A stretch of 15,744 bases of DNA from Eimeria necatrix. Its lineage: Eukaryota > Apicomplexa > Conoidasida > Eucoccidiorida > Eimeriidae. Within the stretch, counting starts at the first letter, position 1. The number at the start of each line of letters is the position of its first letter. The stretch is taken from the NCBI RefSeq assembly GCF_000499385.1, contig NW_013655067.1, forward strand, positions 44,104-59,847, written 5' to 3'. Shown in pieces: positions 10,233 to 15,744 of the stretch. The notes below the pieces were generated by a model. It was not told the origin of the DNA, did not search any database, and saw nothing but the letters and a program-made list of their open reading frames with translations. The position numbers were made by a program, and so were the translations under genes.

Positions 10233-10467
10233 ATGCTGCGCAGCAACGGAGGGCCCCACACATCTGGCTGTGGGGCCCTCCACTGCAGCAAAACCTGCAG
10301 AAGCAGCAGAGTGTCGGCCAAATTCCCTTTGCTGCATTTGCTGCTGCTGCTTTGCTGCAGAATCGCAGGCAGGTGAGCAGCAACAGCAGCGACAACTGCT
10401 GCTGAAGGAACCTCGGCGCTGCGCCACTCCTCGCTGAGCATCGGCAGAGAAGCAGCAGCAGCAGCAA

Positions 10468-10498
<31 letters not shown>

Positions 10499-10614
10499 AA
10501 TAACAGAATATGGGGAGCGGCCAAGGAGGTCAGAGGCAGTGTCAGAAGCAGAAGCAAAAGACAGACAAGACAGCAGCAGGAGGCGAAGCAGCCGCAGCAT
10601 GAAGTGCGCCAGAC

Positions 10615-10659
<45 letters not shown>

Positions 10660-10775
10660 CACGAGGTGTATAGGGACAGCGCTGTTGCTGCGTCCCTGCT
10701 GCTGCAGCGGCCGGCGCGCAGCAGGCGCAGCAGGTGGGGGGCAGCTTCTGCAGCAACCTCAGACCAATGGACCTC

Positions 10776-10810
<35 letters not shown>

Positions 10811-11088
10811 CTGCCGCTGCTTCTCCTTCTGCTGCTGTGGCTGAGTCAGCTGCTGGTGCCGCAGCTGGTGCTGCTGCAGTGCGGGCAGCAGGCCTGCAAA
10901 CCCGCAGGCACTTCATCAAGTGCAGCAGCAGCAGCAGCTGCTGCGGGGAAAGGAATGCGATGTGCTGCAGCAGCAGACTGGGAAGACTCCGCAGGAACTG
11001 AGAAAAGCAGCAGCAGCAGAGCAGCAGCAGCTCCTGGCAGAAGCAGCAGCAAAATCACTAGCGAGGGTATCAACGGCAGCATGGGCTC

Positions 11089-11160
<72 letters not shown>

Positions 11161-11677
11161 AGGGAGCAGCGGGAAGCCCCACCTCCGGCCTCCACATTGG
11201 CGCTGCTGCTGCTGCCTGCAGCAGCATCACCAAGTCAGAGCCTTTATACATCTCGCGGTGCAGCAGCAAAGCCTCATCTGTGTCTGGGGACTGCAGCAGC
11301 TGCAGCGCTGCGGCCTTTGCTGCTGCTGCTGCTGCTGCTTCCGGTGCTGCTGCTGCGCTTGAGGCAGCTTCAGCGCCAGCAGCAGCAGCAGCACCCGCAG
11401 CAGCAGCACCTGCAGCAGCAGCAACTGACAGGGGGGCCGCCAACTCCGCCGTTTTTGCTGCCGCGGAAACAACGGAAGCTACTGTCCTGCTGCTGCCGCT
11501 GCTGCTGCTGCTGCTGCGGCGGCGGCGCAGCAGCTGCTTTGCCCGCAGCAAAGCAGCAGCAAGCAGCAAATATGCTGCAGCTGCTGAGGGCTCTTGTTTG
11601 CTGCTAAAGATAGGCCACCTGCGGCAGATATGAGCTGCTGCTGCCTCTTCTGAGACTCCCGCTGCACTGACTGCTGT

Positions 11678-11718
<41 letters not shown>

Positions 11719-12065
11719 CAGGGCCACAGTTGGGCTCAGGGTCAGCAGCAGCAGCAGCAACTGCCTCCACATCCTGCCGATGCAGTTCTTGCTGCTGCAA
11801 GAGATTACACTGCTGCTGCCAGCGCTTGATGTCTCGAAGCAGCAGCTGCTGCTGCTGCGCTGCAGCCGGTGCTGCAGGAAGCTGCGGCAGCAGCCGCAGC
11901 AGCGCAGCAAGTGCTGTTGCTGCATGTTTGCTGCTGCAGCACTTTAGCTGCAGCCCCAACAGCCGCATGCACTGGCCGGCGAAGTGGGCTCTGAGGAGAT
12001 CTGTGGGGAGCTGTCTATACACTTCAACAAGGCGAACCTCTGCTGCTGCTGCTGCTGCTGCTGGC

Positions 12066-12108
<43 letters not shown>

Positions 12109-12182
12109 ATCCGCTGTTTGACAGTACACGGAGGACCGACTGAGCCACGCCTTCTAGGGCAGAGTCACTCGGCCACCGATGC

Positions 12183-12224
<42 letters not shown>

Positions 12225-12796
12225 ACTGGGGCAGGGAAAGAAGCGCAAGCGTGCAGGCCTAAGCAGCAAAACAAAGGCCCCGGAATAGACACGGGCTCTT
12301 GATGCTGCTGCTGCGTCGCTTGCTGCTGCTGCTGCTTCTGGAGCCGCCATTCAGCAGCTGCTGCCTTTGCTGCAGCAGCAGCAAGCAGGCCGTGTGACTG
12401 CTGCCGCAGCTGCAGCTGCTGCTGCGGCTGCTGCTGCTGCCGCTGCGCCCTAGCAAGCCCCGCTAGAGCAATGGCCAGAGATGGACTTCGTCGGGGATGA
12501 TCATAGTCGTCGTTGGCAGCAGCAGCAGCAGCAGCAGCTGCTGCTGCTGCTGCTGCCCCTGTCGCTGCTGGGACAGCTGCTGCTTCTCTTGCTGCTGACA
12601 GGCCTAACCGGTGGGAAGCACGCCGTCCCGGATGAGCAGCAGCAGCACGCTGGCCAGCTACAGCCGCAGCTGCTGCTGCTTTTGCTGCTGTTGCTGCTGC
12701 TCCTGCCATAGAGGAAGAGGGTCGGGCAGCTGCAGCGGTTGCTGCTGCTGCTGCTGCGGCAGCAGCAAATGCTGCGCCGGCCACAGATGAAGCCAT
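6384..12796 (-). CDS. RAP-domain protein with helical-repeat-like segments, eight exons, about 1,646 aa
   Basis: Minus-strand exons: 12796-11183, 10997-10663, 10433-9770, 9655-9369 (or from 9640), 9048-8799, 8627-7682, 7332-7219 and 7114-6384 (or from 7105). Every junction keeps phase and the total, 4,941 nt, is divisible by three. Several splices rebuild smooth helical sequence: PMWRPE|FLRSLPSLLLQHIAF, ALSLYTS|EEWRSAEV, RRPA|QLLSLFRSIAEAIAAAG. The C-terminus (about 6873-6595) has the RAP pattern: VRIDVALHL, then KRVALFLDR, then LETLLLSMKGWEVYELQL, split by Ser-rich inserts. Amphipathic Leu/Ala helices upstream (for example LVEVYRQLPTDLLRAHFAGQ) resemble the heptatricopeptide-type repeats of apicomplexan RAP proteins. 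These proteins bind RNA, and those studied are often mitochondrial. Start ATG 12796 is in good context (AAATATGG). Ala, Gln and Ser runs are frequent. The stop is TAG at 6384. Exon-7 donor choice (CCT|GTGCGC) and the N-terminus are the least certain parts. Confidence 0.85.
6595..6873 (-). other. RAP domain (degenerate, expanded by Ser-rich inserts)
   Basis: The typical order is a hydrophobic-Asp strand (RIDVALHL), the strand KRVALFLDR in place of the usual E-x-DG-P-x-H-F motif, then a helix plus LxxxGW-V strand (LLLSMKGWEVYEL). The Asp is kept but the G-P-x-H-F part is missing. Two Ser/Gly/Arg and Ser/Ala inserts stretch the domain to about 93 residues. Confidence 0.75.
7333..7681 (-). other. 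RAP-gene intron with long T-rich tract
   Basis: Donor CCAG|GTATGC is at 7681 and acceptor CTTTCTTTCTCAG|CT ends at 7333. The sense strand has about 200 nt of T-rich sequence just before the acceptor, the strongest conventional pyrimidine tract in the window. Phase 1 on both sides gives RRP-A-QLLSLFRSIAEA. Confidence 0.85.
10998..11182 (-). other. RAP-gene intron carrying a pure CTG (sense) tract
   Basis: This 185-nt intron runs from GAG|GTGGGG to CTTTTCTCAG|TTC. 11090-11158 is (CAG)n on the plus strand, about 23 units, and therefore CTG in the sense strand. Read as exon, the frame would meet a TGA at 11087. Splicing instead joins two helical segments in phase 0. Confidence 0.8.
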
Positions 12797-13088
12797 ATTT
12801 AAAGGACTTGCACGCGTGTGGCAGCTGCTGGTGCTCAAGTGTAGGTACACTGCAGCAGCAGCTGCTGAGGCCCCGATACTGCAGCAGCAGCAGCAGCTGC
12901 TGCAGCAGCAACTCCAGCAAAAAGAGCGCCACAGCCGTTTTTCGAGCGTATTTGAATATTAATTGTCAATTAAATATTTAATTATTTAAATTTCAACAAA
13001 GATCAAATAGGCAAGGCGCTTAACAAGGCCCCGTGAAGGGTCTTGAGGGGCCCCCCATCTGGGGGGCCCCCCGTGACCCGGATTCGGC

Positions 13089-13123
<35 letters not shown>

Positions 13124-13503
13124 CTTGAAGCACAAAAAAGTTGTAGGAAATATTCGGACTGATTTTAATAAACTGCAGCACCTCGTGTCTTGCCGCTGCT
13201 GCTGATTTCTCTGCGTTTTCCTTCTGCTGCTGCTGTTGCTGCTGCAGTGTAGGGGCTGCTGCAGCTTGGGCTGCCCTATCCTCAAGTAAGAAGCGCCGGA
13301 GGAGAAGGCAGCAGCAGCATTAGCATATACACGAGCAGCAGCAGCATCTGCAGGAGCAGCAGCAGCATCTACGGGAGCAGCAGCAGGAACCCAAGAGGAG
13401 CAGCAACAGCAGCAGCAACAGCAGCAGCAACAGCGGCGTGGGCCGCAGCAGCAGCAACGGCAGCAAGAACGATTGCTCTACTCGCAGCCCCATATACCTA
13501 CCT

Positions 13504-13549
<46 letters not shown>

Positions 13550-13724
13550 GCCTGCAACAGCAGGAGCAGCAGCATCTGCAGCATTTGCAAGATCATCAAC
13601 AACAGCAGCAGGAGCTACCGCAGTAGCAGAAAAGGCAGCAGCAGCAGCAGCAGCAGCATCGAGCCAATAAGGGGCTGCCAATATTCTTATTGCTGTTTCC
13701 CCTTTCCCCCTCCACCAAGACACA
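12797..13724. promoter_or_regulatory. Divergent spacer between the RAP and DRG genes, with unresolved coding-like frames
   Basis: The RAP gene starts leftward at 12796 and the DRG gene rightward at 13725, so both promoters should lie here. 12950-13010 is AT-rich with inverted TTAATTG/CAATTAA and TTAAATATTTAA elements. 13028-13075 is a small GGGGCCCCCC palindrome cluster. 13085-13120 is (CTG)n. 13330-13650 is CAG-rich. A minus-strand pair of frames (13502 and above, and 13280-13020) and a plus-strand frame (13324-13626) both look coding, and neither is called. They are described under findings. No TATA or initiator element could be assigned. Confidence 0.5.
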
Positions 13725-13741
13725 ATGGGGATCCTTGAGGT

Positions 13742-13777
<36 letters not shown>

Positions 13778-13923
13778 ATTTTGCTGCTGCTGCTGTTTCC
13801 CTCTGCTGCTCTTATTGCACCAGCTGGCTACCCTGTTGGCAGTAGTGCTGCCGCATCTTTTGCAGCTGCTGCTGCTGGTGCTGTTGCTGCAGCGGGTGTT
13901 GCTGCTGCTCAGTTTGCTGCTGC

Positions 13924-13963
<40 letters not shown>

Positions 13964-15477
13964 TCCCCAGTTTATATTCCCCCGTTGCATGTTGCTGCTT
14001 GTGTTGCTGCTGCTCTTTTTTTCAATTTTTTTCCTTTTTAATTATTTCTTTTCGGCTTTTTTGATTCTTTTTGAATTAAATGAAACAAATGAATAAAACT
14101 TGAATTAAAATGCGATTAAATGCAATTAAAATGAAATTAAAATGCAATTAAAATGAAATTTAATTTAATTTTCTTTTTTTATTTGCAGAGAATTAAAGAA
14201 ATTGAACATGAGATCTCCCGCACCCAAAAGAACAAAGCCACAGAAGTCCGTCGAAGCAAAAAGAAGTTTTTTAATTAAATTAAATTAAAATTAATTTAAT
14301 TTAATTTAATTTAATTTAATTTAATTTAGTTTTGATTTAACTTTTATTTTACTTTTATTTCATTTCATTTTATTTTGTTTTTATTTCTTTGTATTAATTT
14401 TAATTGCAAGTTTCATTTTGCTTCTGCGGATACTCGAGTTCTTTTTTTTTCCAAATTCGTTTTTTATTTTTATATTTTTATTTATATATATTTATAGATT
14501 TATATATTTATACATTTATATATTTATATATTTATACATTTATATGTTTATATATTTATATATTTATATATTTATATATTTATATATTTATATATTTATA
14601 TGTTTATATATTTATATTTTTATGTTTTTTAATTTCAATTTATTTTTTGCTTCAACTAAATGCCGCTTTTAGCATGCAGAGCCCCGGGTTTGGGGTGTAC
14701 GTACACCTCAGCAGCTGCTGCTGCGCTGCTGCTGCACTGCTGCTGCTGCGCTGCTGCTGCGCTGCTGCTGCTGCGCTGCTGCTGCTGCTGCTGCACTGCT
14801 GCTGCTGCACTGCTGCTGCTGCGCTGCTGTTGCTGCTGCTGCAGCACCATTTGGGAGGCCTCAAGGCGAAGCTGGCGAGGCTGCGGTGGGTCGAAGAAGT
14901 TCCAATTTTAAAAATAAGTTTTAATTAAACATCTTTTTCTGAATTAAAATAATCAAATAATTAAATAATTATTTTAATTCTATTTTAATTCATAATTAAA
15001 ATTGTTTACTTTCGACACAAAATGCTCATTTGTCTCTTAAAACTCAGTTTTCCCCGTTAAACCCGAAACCCTAAACCCCAAACCCTAAACCCCAAACCCC
15101 AAACCCCAAACCCTAAACCCAAAGCCTGAAACCCTCAACCTCAAACCCTACACCCCAAACCCTACACCGCAAACCCCAAACCCCAAACCCTACACCGCAA
15201 ACCCCTCACCCCTCACCCCTCACCCCTCACCCCAAACCCTAAACCCTAAACCCTAAACCCTAAACCCTAGCCGCGGGCGCGCAGGTCGGAGCTGGTGGAG
15301 GGCACGAGCCGCAGCGGGGGCCCCAAAGGCGAGGGTTTTGAAGTGGCGCGCCAGGGCGACGCGAGGGTTTGTTTAATTGGCTTTCCTTCTGTGGGCAAAA
15401 GCACTTTGCTGAATTCTTTGGCTGCAGAGCCAAACACCCAAGACGGCCAGCTCAAGCTACGCAGCGCCGTCGGTGCG

Positions 15478-15521
<44 letters not shown>

Positions 15522-15744
15522 GGATGCTGTGGATGCTGTTGCTGCTGCTGCGGATGCTGCTGCTGCTGCTGTGGATGCTGCTGCGGATGCTGCTGCTGCG
15601 GCTGCGGATGCTGCTGCTGCGGATGCTGCTGCGGATGCTGCGGATGCTGCTGCTGCTGCTGTGGATGCTGCGGATGCTGCGGATGCTGCGGATGCTGCTG
15701 CTGCTGCTGTGGATGCTGCGGATGCTGCGGATGCTGCGGATGCT
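13725..15744 (+). CDS. DRG2: DRG-family GTPase, DRG2-like, 5' part (continues past right edge); exons 13725-13739, 14189-14245, 14845-14885, 15285-
   Basis: Four exons spliced in phases 0, 0 and 2 give the conserved DRG N-terminus: MGILE, then [19 protein letters not shown], then [14 protein letters not shown], then [20 protein letters not shown]. The G1/P-loop GFPSVGKST follows at residues 70-78. The MGILE start and the KATE-x-HLG...KGEGF order match DRG2 rather than DRG1. Donors are GTTTGC, GTCCGT and GTGGGT; acceptors are TTTGCAG, CTGCAG and GCGCAG. ATG context is ACAATGG. DRG2 is a translation-associated GTPase stabilised by a DFRP partner (family knowledge). After NSL, where DRGs have the switch I region leading to YEFTTLT, the sequence instead runs [20 protein letters not shown]. 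It then continues in frame as Ala/Asp repeats to the edge. That is either an insertion or, if a GT at 15469 or 15473 is used, the start of an intron. The G2-G5 motifs lie outside the window. Confidence 0.93.
13740..14188 (+). other. DRG intron 1, CTG-rich then T/A-rich
   Basis: It starts GTTTGCTGCTG and ends in TTTTCTTTTTTTATTTGCAG. The first half is (CTG)n-based. The second half is T- then A-rich with repeated AATTAAAATG units (about 14090-14160). Its reverse strand gives a deceptive Gln-rich frame, which was rejected as a gene. Confidence 0.9.
14246..14844 (+). other. DRG intron 2: TTTAA and TATATTTA tandems, then CTG/CGCTG array
   Basis: This is a 599-nt intron, GTCCGT to GCTGCAG. About 14290-14330 is a pure TTTAA pentamer tandem. 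About 14465-14630 is a TATATTTA-type tandem of roughly 10-nt period. 14694-14707 is the palindrome GGTGTACGTACACC. 14708-14844 is CTG with GCGCTG and CACTG interruptions, running into the acceptor CAG at 14842-14844. Confidence 0.9.
15056..15270 (+). repeat. Degenerate telomere-like AAACCCT array inside DRG intron 3
   Basis: About 215 nt of AAACCCT and variants (AAACCCC, TACACCC, CTCACCC). It ends in five perfect AAACCCT copies (15238-15268) and TAG. The array lies wholly within the 14886-15284 intron of the DRG gene and stops 14 nt before the acceptor GCGCAG. DRG exons flank it on both sides in the same orientation, so it is an interstitial array inside a gene. Confidence 0.95.
15481..15744 (+). 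repeat. CTG tract evolving into GGATGCTGC minisatellite
   Basis: About 13 CTG/GCT units are followed by blocks of GGATGCTGC, GTGGATGCT and extra CTGs. A higher-order 48-nt repeat is visible from 15661 to 15709. All periods are multiples of three, and the substitutions give only Ala, Asp and Val in the DRG frame. This fits either a coding Ala/Asp insert or an intronic repeat. Confidence 0.8.

Noticed and set aside
12637..12960. Plus-strand frame reading AIFKGLARVWQLLVLKCRYT and a Gln-rich tail to a stop
   Set aside because: It looks protein-like, but it is antisense to the RAP start region, has no ATG, and no upstream plus-strand exon could be linked to it.
13324..13626. Plus-strand Gln/His/Leu-rich frame ending just before the DRG start
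   Set aside because: It has no start codon, is pure CAG-type composition apart from a Ser/Asn stretch, and competes with a minus-strand frame. It could not be supported as a gene.
13826..14040. Minus-strand Gln-rich frame with [10 protein letters not shown]
   Set aside because: It falls inside DRG intron 1, which is well defined by exons on both sides. Antisense CTG introns always read as Gln runs.
15056..15270. Chromosome end (true telomere)
   Set aside because: DRG exons in the same orientation flank the array on both sides, so it is internal.

Overview
The window looks like nuclear DNA of an apicomplexan coccidian, most likely Eimeria. It is saturated with CAG/CTG trinucleotide runs that give homopolymeric Ala, Gln, Ser and Leu tracts. 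It also has two internal telomere-like (AAACCCT)n arrays, AT-rich spacers, and intron-containing genes whose best matches are eukaryotic. Dense CAG plus telomere-like heptamers is the known hallmark of the repeat-rich segments of Eimeria chromosomes. The species cannot be fixed from the sequence.

Layout. (1) 1-1404, minus: an open frame running off the left edge, coding an Ala/Glu/Pro-rich repeat protein of unknown function. (2) 1405-2761: mostly non-coding or unresolved, with a five-copy AAACCCT array and AT-rich spacers. (3) About 2762-5280, plus: a MORN-repeat gene, RSPH1-like, with two well-supported introns and an uncertain 5' end. (4) 5281-6383: a convergent intergenic region filled with palindromic GGGGCCCC-type arrays. 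(5) 6384-12796, minus: a large eight-exon gene with helical-repeat-like segments and a C-terminal RAP domain. All splice phases agree and give about 1,646 codons. (6) 12797-13724: a divergent spacer with unresolved coding-like frames. (7) 13725 to the right edge, plus: the 5' part of a DRG-family GTPase gene, DRG2-like, with a 15-nt first exon and a telomere-like array inside its third intron.

The genes do not form a pathway. The MORN protein would fit a cytoskeletal or flagellar role, the RAP protein organellar RNA metabolism, and DRG2 a translation-associated GTPase. The main interest is architectural. Low-complexity repeats sit inside introns, often as CTG tracts next to the 3' splice site. 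Because CAG/CTG DNA stays open in several frames, most long open frames here are artefacts. Gene calls were therefore accepted only on domain matches, splice-phase agreement or sequence complexity.
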